Below, piece after piece: positions 13,601 to 21,833 of a stretch of DNA of 37,706 nucleotides. Under the pieces are notes generated by a model. That model did no database searches, was not told where the DNA came from, and saw only the letters and a list, made by a program, of their open reading frames with translations. Source of the stretch: an uncultured Verrucomicrobiota bacterium (GTDB lineage Bacteria > Verrucomicrobiota > Verrucomicrobiae > Opitutales > Opitutaceae); NCBI GenBank assembly GCA_946482165.1, contig CAMLQS010000008.1, positions 1 through 37,706 of the forward strand, given 5' to 3'. Position 1 is the first letter of the stretch. Each line of letters begins with the position of its first letter. A program made the translations under genes and the position numbers.

Positions 13601-14971
13601 AAGCTGAATGTGGCCGTTGGCGTTCATCGTGCCTTGGCCCCCCGTGACGACGCCCAGAGCGCCCGTGGTCCCGAGCGAGAGCTTGCCGCCGTTGACCGCG
13701 AGCATGGCTTGGTTCGCCGAGAGCGCGTTGATGTTGTTAACGCCGGAAAGGATCTGCGTGCCGGGGCCCACTTTCACCAGACGGACGGCAGACGCGCTGG
13801 GCAGGCCGCTGGAGGTGTCGCCGATGTTGCCCGCATAGGTGAACGTATCGGAGATCGATCCGCCGGAGCCGACTTGGAACGTCAGGCTGCCTGCGGTGGC
13901 CGGGCCGGAGGTGTTGATGATGGAGCTGTTGCCGCTCGTGCTTTCAAGGCCCCGCACGGAGGATTGGGCGTTCGATTGGGCGAGTTCGAGCCGAGCGGTG
14001 TTGGAGCCGGTGCCGAGGACCAGTTTGCTGTTCATGGGCAGGGCGCTGATGCCCGTGCTCGCCCCGCCGCCGGCAAGCGTTTGAAAAACGCCGCGGGCGA
14101 AGGTGAGGTCGCCGCTGAAACCGGTCCAGTTGAGCCCTATCCCGAAACGGACCGCGCCGACGGCATAGCTGCCGGCCGGGACCGAGTTGAGCGCCACAGG
14201 GGCGAGAACCGTGTTTTGGTTGTCGATCACCAAGCCCTGGTTGCCCACCACGAACAGCTTCCCGTTCGCGTTCGCCGGAGTCGTGGAGCTCGTCTTCGAC
14301 TCGGACAGAGAGAGGCTGTTGCCGCCTGTCACCGTAATGGTGGGCGTGCCGGCTGAAGTGGCCAAGGCGAGGGTCGACACCGTGCCGCCGTTTCGCGCCG
14401 TCGCGAGGAGACTCACGCCGCCGGCCGTGGTGTCCACGGCGAGAGAACCCAGCGTGGTGTCGCGATCAAACACGATGGCTGGCGTGCCCGCGCTCGTGGC
14501 CACGACGGCCTGGGCGTCGATTCCGTCGGGCACGATGCCGCCGACCCAATTTCCCGCGGTATACCAGCTGGAAATTTTGGGGACCAAAACCTCTCCGGAG
14601 GAACCGGTGATGTTTCCGACGCCACCCGGATGCTGAGCGAAGCGCACGCTGGTGCTCGGCGTGGCGCCTACGCCGACGACATAATAGTAGGTATCCGTGC
14701 TGGTGAGACCGGCTCCTGACGTCGTGCCGACGCGCACCGCATCGCCCTCGATCAGGGCGGACGAAGCGGTCCAGAGGTTGCCGTCGTTGGTAAGCGTCAC
14801 GGTCACGCCCTGATCGGCCGGGTTGGCCTGCCAAGTCCCGTTTGCCGCCCTCAAGTCAGGCAGCGAACCAAGGGCCAGCATGGCGGCGGCCAGCGCGGTG
14901 GTGGCGGCCGAGAGGGATTTACGGGAGGCGATGCCGGAGCGGGAATGCCGATGAATAGGGGCGTTATTCAT
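10661..14971 (-). CDS. Giant secreted protein with autotransporter-associated beta-strand repeats
   Basis: The start is placed at ATG 14971 because the following residues form a signal peptide: a basic segment (HRHSRSGIASRKS), a hydrophobic core (TTALAAAMLALGSLPDL) and a likely cut after LRA. That gives 1436 residues. The long body is Gly/Ala/Ser/Thr/Asn-rich with repeated patterns such as GAGTLALDGASAFTG, GGTIIEGGILRVSSD and TYTGATNIRSGTLNL. These are autotransporter-associated beta-strand repeats that fold into a parallel beta-helix. Near the end come DPDGDGLSNLLEYA (calcium-type loop) and a beta-sandwich-like tail (LTYAVEGSNDLATWSTV). No outer-membrane barrel is present, so it is not a self-exporting autotransporter. 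Such proteins are abundant in Verrucomicrobiota and are probably displayed on the surface. Four in-frame upstream codons groups to 15043 look non-coding. Confidence 0.85.
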   Translation of the reverse strand: MNNAPIHRHSRSGIASRKSLSAATTALAAAMLALGSLPDLRAANGTWQANPADQGVTVTLTNDGNLWTASSALIEGDAVRVGTTSGAGLTSTDTYYYVVGVGATPSTSVRFAQHPGGVGNITGSSGEVLVPKISSWYTAGNWVGGIVPDGIDAQAVVATSAGTPAIVFDRDTTLGSLAVDTTAGGVSLLATARNGGTVSTLALATSAGTPTITVTGGNSLSLSESKTSSTTPANANGKLFVVGNQGLVIDNQNTVLAPVALNSVPAGSYAVGAVRFGIGLNWTGFSGDLTFARGVFQTLAGGGASTGISALPMNSKLVLGTGSNTARLELAQSNAQSSVRGLESTSGNSSIINTSGPATAGSLTFQVGSGGSISDTFTYAGNIGDTSSGLPSASAVRLVKVGPGTQILSGVNNINALSANQAMLAVNGGKLSLGTTGALGVVTGGQGTMNANGHIQLRNGEFELSGVGVAAPRSQTFEGSAIFGAMGPASGSADANHASQSGGLNIVTVVADPAQPATLNFGSVKSRNFGSSNLNGSTSLFRGTGLGSAPGAGVASINIATAPTAGGGFLHAVAGGGAALGTTQAPVIRGALADTSDTGTGAGFATYEAGKGVRLLSASEQLSVASGPDYDTAPTTDNVLLNLSADEPITGHQTNTLELRNTSGAARTVTNAGTSLNPSNGLLFSGSSPIVLAGDQITGTADSNAEDVVVHSLNTAGVTIRTPISNPGAAGTNQGWITYNGPGDIRIEGAQTVGNGASGSSTIAGIAFNGTGNTTLAATVSSSSNTTIFGVNRGILKLDTGASWANRPRLMLAPEAKFDFNGVGGTATENRFSDVAGAFTISTLTFNPSGGEVTNSAGGAPVDFILAGTGDGAANSPFFGTIGGNLNLVVDKSVFNTGNSTITYGSQTLAGANTYTGATNIRSGTLNLTRYGRLPATTVVTLGASGSSHNSTLLLGDSSTPPNLTIRQEIAGLYLSSDYTGTGSVQNNNTNVSELTLNVPTGVDNTFAGHLGIVGTAAQQQVGANQNLFALRKKGAGSFEATGDVTNYTGGTIIEGGILRVSSDAKLGLIGPFAGTGAAGTVGAPAAPISAFPNQIILNGGTLQTTTTPDFVLNPKRGIGLGPISGSTGGTGTLWVDSGIKLTYAGAIASAGNTGGNTLVKNGAGTLALDGASAFTGVTQVSAGSLGGVGSLSSDVVVASGGALAPGNGGIGTFTIAGQLTLSSGAALNMELGAPGTSDLIQLNGSLSVAGTTTINLDGLTGFGIGTYTLLSSTSPVSTSNFVIGSVPSGFGGTLSASGGVLSVTIGVQTTTALESWRQTNFGSTSNSGNGADSADPDGDGLSNLLEYATNGNPMVAGTSPLTVARSGNFLTLTYTRIADGTLTYAVEGSNDLATWSTVATANNPSTGVQNTAGPVTVTDTVSLTARRFLRLKVSY

Positions 14972-15512
14972 AATTTTAAAAAAAGGATGTGGAGACCGGA
15001 TGCTTCGAAGCGCGAAGTTCGCCCGGCGACTGGCTGCCGGCATGGCAAAGCCAAGAACACCCGGCGCGGAATTGGCGGGTATCGGCCAAGGAGGCTTCGT
15101 CTATCGGGCAAAACGCCGGTCGCTGCGGAGCGGCGGGGAAAATCTCGTCGGAGAGGAAAAGAGGATGAAAGATGAAGCCTGAACCACGGCGGACCGGGGA
15201 GGCTCAACTGGGGAAAGATTAAAACCGTTGAGGGAGCAATTACAGCCGAGACGGAGGGGGGACGGCTGTGTTTTCAGAGCTAAATTAGTTCGCCGTATGG
15301 TCAATAGCGTTGCCACTGCTTGCGACGGGCGTTGGCCGCCGGCTCATAGGAGAGGAGCTTAGAATCCAGAACAAAGTTTCGATAAAGTCGGAAGGCTGGT
15401 GGAAATGCTAATCAGAGCTCCGCCGCCAAGCCCCCTTTCCCGCTCTATAACCTGACCCGCCTCGGATAAACTTCCAGGGTGGTCGTGGATTAAACCCGTG
15501 CTTTCTAAGTAT
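14972..15512. other. Upstream region of the surface protein gene, no gene seen
   Basis: About 540 bases. It probably holds the promoter and leader of the surface protein gene on the minus strand. The part 15230-15320 is more AT-rich than the rest and contains TTGACC on the minus strand (15303-15298), but no good -10 at the right distance. No ribosome site is visible before ATG 14971. Confidence 0.45.
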
Positions 15513-15600
15513 TGGTGCCCGGGGTGGGGGTCGAACCCACACGCCTTTAGAGGGCGACGGATTTTGAGTCCGTTGCGTCTGCCGATTCCGCCACCCGGGC
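15513..15600 (-). tRNA. tRNA-Leu(CAA), normal
   Basis: On the minus strand the acceptor is GCCCGGG/CCCGGGC, A73 and encoded CCA (15515-15513). The D loop contains GG (AATCGGCAGA). The anticodon arm is ACGGA-CTCAAAA-TCCGT with anticodon CAA. A long variable arm follows, and the T arm has GGGTTCGACCC with normal U54-U55-C56. This is an ordinary class II leucine tRNA and serves as an internal control for the altered tRNA-like genes at 1232-1914 and 3915-3989. Confidence 0.97.
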
Positions 15601-15806
15601 ATGGGTGCAAGACCGCGCCTAGGCAATGCAGTTGATGCCCGGTGTAAATCCCAAAGCCGTCCGTTTTTCGCCAACGCCGCTTCGGCCCGAAAAAGGAGGG
15701 CGATATTCCTCATGCCATTTTTTTCCGCGAAATTTTGAATGTTTCTCCGGCCCCCCGGTCTATCTCTGCGTCATCAGTTGTTTGCTTGGTTGCTTGGTTT
15801 GTTGGC

Positions 15807-15854
15807 AGAGGCGGCCCCCGGGGTGGTTCCCGGGAGGCCGCCTCTCCTCTTTTT
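15807..15854 (+). terminator. Strong rho-independent terminator upstream of rsmE
   Basis: AGAGGCGGCC (15807-15816) pairs with GGCCGCCTCT (15836-15845). CCCGGG pairs with CCCGGG inside, with one bulged A, and CTTTTT ends at 15854. It is about 50 bases before the rsmE start. No protein gene on the + strand leads into it, so it either ends a small RNA beginning near 15610-15780 (the stretch has repeated GCTTGGTT units at 15784-15799) or acts as an attenuator in the rsmE leader. Confidence 0.65.
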
Positions 15855-15903
15855 GGGGATTGGCGATGAGGCGCGGGGGCCTTTCGTCGGAGCCTAAGCC
15901 GCC

Positions 15904-16671
15904 ATGCCCGATTTTCGCGCCTACCTCGCCCACGCGCCCGCCTACGAGGCGGTCGAACTCTCGCTGCCTCCGGCGGAAACCCATCACCTCGTCACGGTCA
16001 ATCGCGCCCGCCCCGGCGATCCGGTGACCGCCTTCGACGGCCAAGGCGCCGAATGGATCTGCCGACTCGACCGCGTCGACGGCAAGAAAACCGCCGTCCT
16101 GCGCGTGGTGTCCTCGACCCGTCGCCCGCCACTTCCGTGCTCGCTCATCCTCGGCCAAGGCCTGCCCAAGGGCGGAACCATGGACGAAATCGTCCGCCAA
16201 GCCACCGAACTCGGCGCCGCGCTCATCGCGCCCCTCGCCACCACCCGAAGCGAAGTCCACCTCGACGCCGACCGCGCCGACAAAAAACTGGAAAAATGGC
16301 GCACCGCGTCGGTCGAAGCCGCCAAACAGTGCGGCAACCCCTTCCTCCCGCGCATCGATCCGGTGCAGAGCCTCGCGACCTTCCTTTCCGGTTCGCCCAC
16401 CCGCGACGCCGAACTGCGCCTCGTCGCCAGCCTGCGCCCCGGTGCGCGGCCGCTCCGCGCGGTGCTGACCGATTTTCGATCCACGCACGAAGGCCGCGCG
16501 CCGCGTTCGGCCGCCTGGCTCATCGGCCCCGAAGGCGATCTCACCCCCGGGGAAGTCGACGCCGCCCTCGCCGCCGGCTGGACCCCCGTCACGCTCGGAC
16601 CGCTCGTGCTGCGCTGCGACACCGCCGCCGCCTACGCCCTGGCCGCGCTCCGCTGCGAGACCGAGACATAA
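15904..16671 (+). CDS. rsmE: RsmE, 16S rRNA (uracil-1498-N3) methyltransferase
   Basis: The 255-residue enzyme methylates U1498 of 16S rRNA with S-adenosylmethionine. It has the N-terminal PUA-like part (HHLVTVNRARPGDPV) and the C-terminal knotted SPOUT domain with LILGQGLPKGGTMDEIVRQA, TELGAALIAP, EAAKQCGN, LIGPEGDLTPGEV and LGPLVLRCDTAAAYAL. These match the RsmE signature in order and spacing. The usual GPEGG is GPEGD here. The gene stands alone and faces the peroxiredoxin gene, with a terminator between them. Confidence 0.93.
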   Translation: MPDFRAYLAHAPAYEAVELSLPPAETHHLVTVNRARPGDPVTAFDGQGAEWICRLDRVDGKKTAVLRVVSSTRRPPLPCSLILGQGLPKGGTMDEIVRQATELGAALIAPLATTRSEVHLDADRADKKLEKWRTASVEAAKQCGNPFLPRIDPVQSLATFLSGSPTRDAELRLVASLRPGARPLRAVLTDFRSTHEGRAPRSAAWLIGPEGDLTPGEVDAALAAGWTPVTLGPLVLRCDTAAAYALAALRCETET

Positions 16672-16696
16672 AAAAGCCCCGGCGCACGGCCGGGGC
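16670..16696 (-). terminator. Terminator of the peroxiredoxin gene
   Basis: On the minus strand GCCCCGGC (16696-16689) pairs with GCCGGGGC (16683-16676), followed by six Ts (16675-16670). It lies just after the peroxiredoxin stop and may also slow rsmE transcription from the other side. Confidence 0.8.
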
Positions 16697-16710
16697 GAAA
16701 CGCTCTCCGC

Positions 16711-17235
16711 TCACTCCTTGGTGGCGGGTCGCTTGCCATCCAGGAATTGCAGCACGTCGGACGCCTGCTCCTTGGTCGTTCCCTTGTGGTCCGCGTAGAC
16801 GATCTTTCCCTCGTGGATCAGATAGGCCTGACGCGCGGAAAACCCAAACAGGCTGCCCACGCCGAAGGCCTTGATCACCGCCTTTTCGGTGTCGGCGAGA
16901 AGCGTGAACGGAAACCGCTGCTCCTCCTTGAACTCGCGCTGGAGCTGCACGCTGTCGGCGCTCACGCCGATCACCGCCACGCCCGCCTCGGCAAGCTTCG
17001 CATAGGAATCGCGCAACGCGCAGCCCTGGGCCGTGCAGCCGCCCGTCTTCGCCTTGGGATAGAAATAGACGAGGGTGTATTTGTTCTTCGCATACACCTC
17101 GGCCAGATCGACCTTTTCCCCGGCGTCGGAAAGGGCGGAGGCCAAGGGCGCGGGATCGCCGACTTTGACGGCGTTGGCGGAAGCGAAGGAGAACATGGCG
17201 AGAAAGAGGCCGGCGAAAGCGAGGAGTCGTTTCAT
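16711..17235 (-). CDS. Secreted BCP/AhpC-type peroxiredoxin
   Basis: The start is set at ATG 17235 because it gives a signal peptide ([20 protein letters not shown], 1-20). The 174-residue protein has the thioredoxin-like fold of peroxiredoxins. The peroxidatic Cys is C67 in PKAKTGGC and the probable resolving Cys is C72, five residues later, which is the BCP pattern. It reduces peroxides using thiols, here outside the inner membrane. Two more upstream ATGs in frame exist but give no signal peptide. Confidence 0.88.
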   Translation of the reverse strand: MKRLLAFAGLFLAMFSFASANAVKVGDPAPLASALSDAGEKVDLAEVYAKNKYTLVYFYPKAKTGGCTAQGCALRDSYAKLAEAGVAVIGVSADSVQLQREFKEEQRFPFTLLADTEKAVIKAFGVGSLFGFSARQAYLIHEGKIVYADHKGTTKEQASDVLQFLDGKRPATKE

Positions 17236-17350
17236 GGTGTTTGCGAACAACCCGCGGAACGAAGGCAACCTGCGCAAGCTCGCAAGCATCTCCGGCACAA
17301 ATCATGGTATGCCGCCTCCCATCGGCCGCCGACTCCGCCCATTCTTCCGC

Positions 17351-18169
17351 ATGCGCCTCATCCGCCACCTCGCCCCCGCCGGTCCCGCCTACGCCGCCCT
17401 CCAGCCCGACGGCTCCGCGCTGCCTCTCTCCGGCGATCCCTTCTCCCCCGGCAGCGACCCGCTCGTCCCTTCCGGTCCGGCTATCTCCCCCGGCAAACTT
17501 CTCTGCCCGATCGTCTCGCCCAACATATTCGGCATCGGCCTCAACTACCGCAGCCACGCCGAGGAAGTCGGCCGGCCCCTGCCGCAGTTCCCCATGATTT
17601 TCGTGAAAACCACGAACACGCAGCAAAATCCGGGGGATCCGATTCTCCTCCCGCGGTCCCAAAACGCCTCCGCCGAAGTCGATTACGAGGGCGAACTTGC
17701 CATCGTCATCGGCCGCGCCGCCAAAAACGTATCCCGCGAACGCGCCCTCGATCACGTCTTCGGCTACACCATCGCCAACGACGTCTCCGCCCGCGATTGG
17801 CAGTTCAAGTGGGGCGGAGGCCAGTTCTGCCAAGGCAAGGGCTTCGACACCTTTTGCCCGCTCGGCCCCGTGCTCGTCACGGCCGATGAAATCCCCGACC
17901 CCGGCCGCCTCGCCATCCGCACCCGCGTCAACGGCGAGATCCGGCAACAATCCACCACCGCCGACCTCATCTTCGACGTGCCCGCCCTGATCGCCTTCCT
18001 CAGCGCGAGCAAAACGCTTCTCCCCGGCACCGTCATCCTCACCGGCACCCCCTCGGGTGTCGGCGCCGGCTTCACCCCTCCCCGCTTCCTCCAACCCGGC
18101 GACACCGTCTCCATCGAAATCGAAGCCATCGGCACGCTCGCCAACCCGGTCGTCGCCGAACCGGTGTAA
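17351..18169 (+). CDS. Fumarylacetoacetate hydrolase (FAH) family protein
   Basis: The 272-residue protein has the typical FAH C-terminal fold: [13 protein letters not shown], metal-binding acidic residues in [40 protein letters not shown], and [16 protein letters not shown]. Members split C-C bonds or isomerise/decarboxylate ring-opened dicarboxylic acids with Mg or Mn. The substrate is unknown. It opens a row of hydrolases on the + strand (17351-23727), so it may handle the end product of that pathway. Start ATG 17351 was chosen because the residues above it do not match the family. Confidence 0.88.
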   Translation: MRLIRHLAPAGPAYAALQPDGSALPLSGDPFSPGSDPLVPSGPAISPGKLLCPIVSPNIFGIGLNYRSHAEEVGRPLPQFPMIFVKTTNTQQNPGDPILLPRSQNASAEVDYEGELAIVIGRAAKNVSRERALDHVFGYTIANDVSARDWQFKWGGGQFCQGKGFDTFCPLGPVLVTADEIPDPGRLAIRTRVNGEIRQQSTTADLIFDVPALIAFLSASKTLLPGTVILTGTPSGVGAGFTPPRFLQPGDTVSIEIEAIGTLANPVVAEPV

Positions 18170-18256
18170 GCTTGGAGGGACGCCATCCCCGGCGTCCCTC
18201 CCACTGGCACCGCCTCCGCCAAAGCTCCAGCCGCTCCCCCGCCCTCCTCTGCCATC

Positions 18257-18290
18257 TTCAGGTCTCAGCTCTCAGGTTTCAGCCCTCAGA
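18257..18290. repeat. Short dispersed repeat, copy 1
   Basis: The stretch contains CAGGTCTCAGCTCTCAGG followed by TTTCAGCCCTCA. Related copies built from CAGGTTTCAGG and CAGGTCTC lie at 19141-19160, 23121-23155 and 37178-37199. It sits 15 bases before the DUF3891 start. Confidence 0.6.
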
Positions 18291-18304
18291 TTTGTTTCTC
18301 CACC

Positions 18305-19129
18305 ATGATCCGCATCGCCACCCCGACCGGTTTTGCCCTCGTCGCCCACCAGGAACACGCCCGCCTCGCCGGACGTTTCGCCGAACACTGGGGCAACACC
18401 ACCTTCCCCGCGCCAGCCCCCGCCGACATCATGCCGGAAGTGCTCGTCGCCGTTGCGCGCCACGACGACGCCTGGGCCGCCCGCGACGCCACGCCCTTTC
18501 TCACCCACGAGCACCGCCCCTCCGCCTTCACCCGGGAACTCGTCGGCGCCTACTCCGCCTTCGAGGAGATCGATCTCGCCGACTACCTTGCCGTCCGCGG
18601 CGCCGCCACCGAGGCCGTCGCCGGCGACCACCCCTACGCCGCCATCCTCGTCTCGATGCACACGGTCAACCTCCTGACCGAGCAGGCCGACCTCGCCACC
18701 ATCAAGCCCGCCGACCGCCCCCTCCACACCGCCTTCATCGAGGGCCAGCTCGAGCGCCAGCGCGACCTCGCCGCCTCCCTCCCGCCCGCGCTCGCCACCT
18801 ACGCGACACCCGCCCTGCTCCGGCGCGCCTTCGAGTTTCTCCAGTTCTGCGACAACCTCTCCCTCCTCGCCTGCGTTCGCTACGACCAGCCGCGTCCGGT
18901 CCGCCACACCCATCCCGACGTCTCGGGCACGCCGCGCATCATCACCTGCACCCCCGTCGACGCCGCCACCTACCGCGTCGCCCCCTGGCCCTTCGATCAG
19001 CCATCGCTCTCCTTCACCGTCCCCGCCCGCCAGGTCCCCTCCGCCGCCTGCGCAGACCTCGCCACCTTTCGCGCCGCCTACGCCGCCGCGCCGGTGGGCC
19101 AGCTCCCCATCCATCTCGTCTCCGCCTGA
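18305..19129 (+). CDS. DUF3891 family protein
   Basis: The 274-residue protein matches the DUF3891 pattern: N-terminal ALVAHQEHARLAGRFAEHW, then VAVARHDDAW, VSMHTVNLL and a middle region ending LQFCDNLSLLACV. The repeated His and Asp residues in helices suggest a metal-dependent HD-like hydrolase, but the family has no proven activity. It is the second gene of the + strand hydrolase cluster. Confidence 0.8.
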   Translation: MIRIATPTGFALVAHQEHARLAGRFAEHWGNTTFPAPAPADIMPEVLVAVARHDDAWAARDATPFLTHEHRPSAFTRELVGAYSAFEEIDLADYLAVRGAATEAVAGDHPYAAILVSMHTVNLLTEQADLATIKPADRPLHTAFIEGQLERQRDLAASLPPALATYATPALLRRAFEFLQFCDNLSLLACVRYDQPRPVRHTHPDVSGTPRIITCTPVDAATYRVAPWPFDQPSLSFTVPARQVPSAACADLATFRAAYAAAPVGQLPIHLVSA

Positions 19130-19140
19130 CCCTTCCGACT

Positions 19141-19160
19141 TTCAAGTCTCAGGTTTCAGG
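19141..19160. repeat. Short dispersed repeat, copy 2
   Basis: TTCAAGTCTCAGGTTTCAGG lies just after the DUF3891 stop and before the amidohydrolase start. It is the same repeat unit as at 18257-18290. Confidence 0.6.
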
Positions 19161-19174
19161 CCTTTGCCTTCTTC

Positions 19175-20410
19175 ATGTCCACCTCCGGCCAACTCACCGA
19201 CTGCGTCGTCCTCCTCGGCCCCGAGCTGGCGCCCTTCCTCTGCTCCCGCTTCGCCTGGTCGGGCGACACGATCAACGTCATCGACCGTATCAAGCCGGCC
19301 ACTACTCTCGACTCCGGCGCCCGCGTCGTCATCCCCGGCCTCTACAACGGGCACACGCACATGGGCGACTCCGCCCTCCCCGACGGCGCCACCGGCCTCA
19401 CCCTTGAGCAGGCTTTTTTCCGTCCCGCCGGCTACAAATACCGGGAACTCGCCAAGCTCACCCGCGAGACGCACCTGCCCCACCTGGAGGCCCACCTGCG
19501 CTACATGGCGAGCACCGGCACCGTGTGCCATCTCGACTTTCGGGAGCAAGGCCCCGCCGGAGCCGAGCTTCTCCGCGCCGCATCGCGGTCCACCGGGGTC
19601 GAATCGCTGATCCTCAACCAGTTCAACGAATCCCCTTTCGCCGAATCCACCCTGCGCGCCAACCAGCCCGACGCCACGCTCCCGCCCGCGCACCGCGCCG
19701 AGCTCGAACGCATGCTCTCCGTCGCCGACGGCTTCTCCGAGAGCACGATGAACGACCTCACCGACGCCGCCTGGGCCGAGATCCGCTCCCTCACCGCGTC
19801 GAAAGGAAAACTCCGCGCCATCCACTGCCTCGAAAACACAGGCTACCGCGAGCTCTCCCTCGCCACCACCGGCCGCGGCGATTTGGTCCGCGCCGTCGAA
19901 CTCTACGACCCGCACCTCGTCATCCACATGACGGCCGCCAACGCCGAAGAAATCGCCCTGCTCGTGCGCGCGAAAAAAACCGCCGTCCTCAACCCTCGAG
20001 CCAACGCCAATCTCGGCCTTCCCCTTCCGCCCGTCGCCGCCCTTCTCCGAGCCGGCGCCAATCTCCTGCTCGGCACGGACAACGGCATGCTCAATTCGCC
20101 CAACCTCCTCGCCGAACTCGATTTCACCTACAAGCTCGCCAAGTCCCAGTTCGCCGACGCCCTCTCGCCCGACCCGGCGGAGATCCTCAAGATGGCCACG
20201 AGCAACATCCGCCCCGTCCTCGGCGGCGACCACCACGGCGCGCTCGAGGTCGGTCTCCCCGCGAGCTTCGTCGTCCTTGATTTCACAAAGGGCCACCTCC
20301 GCCACACCCGCCACATCGTCGCCAGCGTCGTCACCCGCGTCACCCCCGACGATGTCCTTGCCACCTACCGTCACGGCAAACCGCTCTTCCAATCGCCCGA
20401 ACTTTTTTAG
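19175..20410 (+). CDS. Amidohydrolase-superfamily enzyme
   Basis: The 411-residue protein has the metal-dependent amidohydrolase marks: H60-x-H62 in NGHTHMGDS, a His in AIHCLEN, a His in VIHMTAAN, and the Asp of GTDNGML near residue 300. The end GGDHHGALEVGLPASFVVLD is also typical. The layout resembles cytosine-deaminase and s-triazine hydrolase relatives that remove amino groups from heterocycles. No exact substrate can be given. With the formamidase, RidA and amidase genes that follow, it may start the breakdown of a nitrogen ring. Confidence 0.85.
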   Translation: MSTSGQLTDCVVLLGPELAPFLCSRFAWSGDTINVIDRIKPATTLDSGARVVIPGLYNGHTHMGDSALPDGATGLTLEQAFFRPAGYKYRELAKLTRETHLPHLEAHLRYMASTGTVCHLDFREQGPAGAELLRAASRSTGVESLILNQFNESPFAESTLRANQPDATLPPAHRAELERMLSVADGFSESTMNDLTDAAWAEIRSLTASKGKLRAIHCLENTGYRELSLATTGRGDLVRAVELYDPHLVIHMTAANAEEIALLVRAKKTAVLNPRANANLGLPLPPVAALLRAGANLLLGTDNGMLNSPNLLAELDFTYKLAKSQFADALSPDPAEILKMATSNIRPVLGGDHHGALEVGLPASFVVLDFTKGHLRHTRHIVASVVTRVTPDDVLATYRHGKPLFQSPELF

Positions 20411-20726
20411 CCACGGAGAACACGAAGCCCAGACACAGAGTTCACAGAGCCAATCCCTTCAAGAAGCCAGCCCACGCCATGCCTTAGCCGTAGAGATTCA
20501 GTCGAAGGCGGAGTAGCGAGGTAAGGTGGCGAGCAGATTTCAGAGGCGAACGACCAAGGAATACCCGGAGGGTATTTCGCCGGAAGAGAGCCACTGAAAG
20601 GTGCCGCCAGATTGCCTCGATACGACCCTCTCGACTGAATTTCTACGGCTTAGCCGGCACCAAAGTCACCGCCCACCTCCCCGAAACTTCGTGTCCGAGC
20701 TCCGTGCTCTCCGTGTCTTCCGTGGT
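20411..20726. repeat. Intergenic palindrome of the CCACGGAG family, interrupted by another element
   Basis: CCACGGAG at 20411-20418 faces a CTTCCGTGG-type arm at 20718-20726. The related palindromes at 21716-21813 and 22300-22401 are about 100 bp long; this one is 316 bp because the 171-bp element 20483-20653 lies inside it. Confidence 0.6.
20483..20653. repeat. 171-bp palindromic element (MITE-like), nested
   Basis: The left arm 20483-20505 and right arm 20631-20653 (beginning TCGACTGAATTTCTACGG) pair at 21 of 23 positions. The centre is AATACCC-GGA-GGGTATT. CTTAG occurs at both outer ends (20483-20487 and 20649-20653) and could be a target duplication. No protein is encoded. It resembles the element 853-1031 in size and centre. 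Confidence 0.7.
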
Positions 20727-20764
20727 TTAAAACCCCGTCTCCATCCACGCTTCGCCCGCTTTTC

Positions 20765-21709
20765 ATGCCGCAACACCACACGCTCTCCCCCGAGCCCTTC
20801 TGCGACCGCTGGAACAACGCCACGCCCCCGCGCCTGACCGTCGCGCCCGGCGACACCGTCACCTTCCAATGCGCCGATTCCTCGGGTCACCAGGTGAACC
20901 CCGACTGGACCGCCGCCGACTTCGCCGCGCGTTTCGACCCGCTTAAGATCCACTCCCTCACCGGTCCCGTGGCCATCGACGGCGCCGCCCCCGGCGACAC
21001 CCTCGAAATCGTCATCGATTCGTATTCGCATCACGGATATGCTTGGACCAGCCTCATCCCCGGCCTCGGCCTCCTCGCCGGCGAATTCCCCGAGCATCAC
21101 CTCTTCCACTGGAAACTCGAGGGCGCCGTCACACGCAGCTTCCCCGGCGTCACCCTGGATCTCCATCCCTTCGCCGGCATCATCGGCGTGCAACGCGCCG
21201 AGCCCGGCGAGTTTCGCACCCGCGCCCCCGGAGCCTTCGGCGGCAACCTCGACGTCCGCCACCTCACCGCCGGCACGCGGCTCTTTCTCCCTGTCTTTAC
21301 GCCCGGCGCCGGCGTGCTCACCGGAGACTGCCACGCCGCCCAGGGCGACGGCGAAGTTTGCATCAACGGCATGGAGGCGCCGATGGACGCCACCTACACC
21401 TTCCGCCTCCACAAGTCTCCCGCCCGTCCCCTCGCCGGCCCCTACGCCATCTATCCCGCGCAGAGCTTCACGCCCCCGCGCTATGCCACAAAGTCCTCGC
21501 ACCTCTTCATCGAGTCCGACGCCGACGCCCGCGAAGCCTGCAAACGCGCCGTCCGCCGCGCGATGGAGTTTATCGTCGACCGCCTCGGCGTGTCTCCACA
21601 AATGGCCTACACCCTCTGCAGCGTCGTGCTCGACCTGAAAGTCAGCCAACTCGTCAACGTTCCCACCACCACGATCACCGCCTGCCTCCCCGAGGCCATC
21701 TTCGACTAG
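20765..21709 (+). CDS. Acetamidase/formamidase family protein (FmdA/AmdA)
   Basis: The 314-residue protein matches this family along its length: NNATPPRLTVAPGDTVTFQC, HSLTGPVAIDGAAPGDTLEI, a central GAFGGNLDVRHLTAGTRLFL, and TGDCHAAQGDGEVCINGMEA. These enzymes cut short amides such as formamide or acetamide to ammonia and the acid. The Asp/His residues in the GNLD and GDCHAAQGDGE motifs bind the metal. It probably releases ammonia in the cluster's pathway. Confidence 0.9.
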   Translation: MPQHHTLSPEPFCDRWNNATPPRLTVAPGDTVTFQCADSSGHQVNPDWTAADFAARFDPLKIHSLTGPVAIDGAAPGDTLEIVIDSYSHHGYAWTSLIPGLGLLAGEFPEHHLFHWKLEGAVTRSFPGVTLDLHPFAGIIGVQRAEPGEFRTRAPGAFGGNLDVRHLTAGTRLFLPVFTPGAGVLTGDCHAAQGDGEVCINGMEAPMDATYTFRLHKSPARPLAGPYAIYPAQSFTPPRYATKSSHLFIESDADAREACKRAVRRAMEFIVDRLGVSPQMAYTLCSVVLDLKVSQLVNVPTTTITACLPEAIFD

Positions 21710-21715
21710 ATCCCT

Positions 21716-21813
21716 TTTAACCACGGAGGTCGCGGAGGGCCACGGAGAAGAGACCGCCAACCGCGCCCCCTTCTTTGCCTCTCTCCGTGCCCTCGGTGTC
21801 CTCCGTGGTTAAA
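21716..21813. repeat. 98-bp intergenic palindrome of the CCACGGAG family
   Basis: TTTAACCACGGAG (21716-21728) pairs perfectly with CTCCGTGGTTAAA (21801-21813), and further CCACGGAG/CTCTCCGTG units lie inside. It fills the gap between the formamidase stop and the RidA start. Confidence 0.8.
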
Positions 21814-21833
21814 TAATTCCGTCCTCTTCCACC

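Noticed and set aside
10400..14356. Long + strand open frames (566, 415 and 291 codons) opposite the giant surface protein
   Set aside because: High-GC antisense frames without motifs. The minus frame has a signal peptide, repeats and a terminator.
10661..14971. PEP-CTERM or true autotransporter protein
   Set aside because: There is no PEP motif plus terminal membrane helix and no beta-barrel domain at the C-terminus.
16589..18094. 501-codon minus-strand frame across the peroxiredoxin and FAH genes
   Set aside because: It crosses two real genes in the wrong frame and has no recognisable domain.
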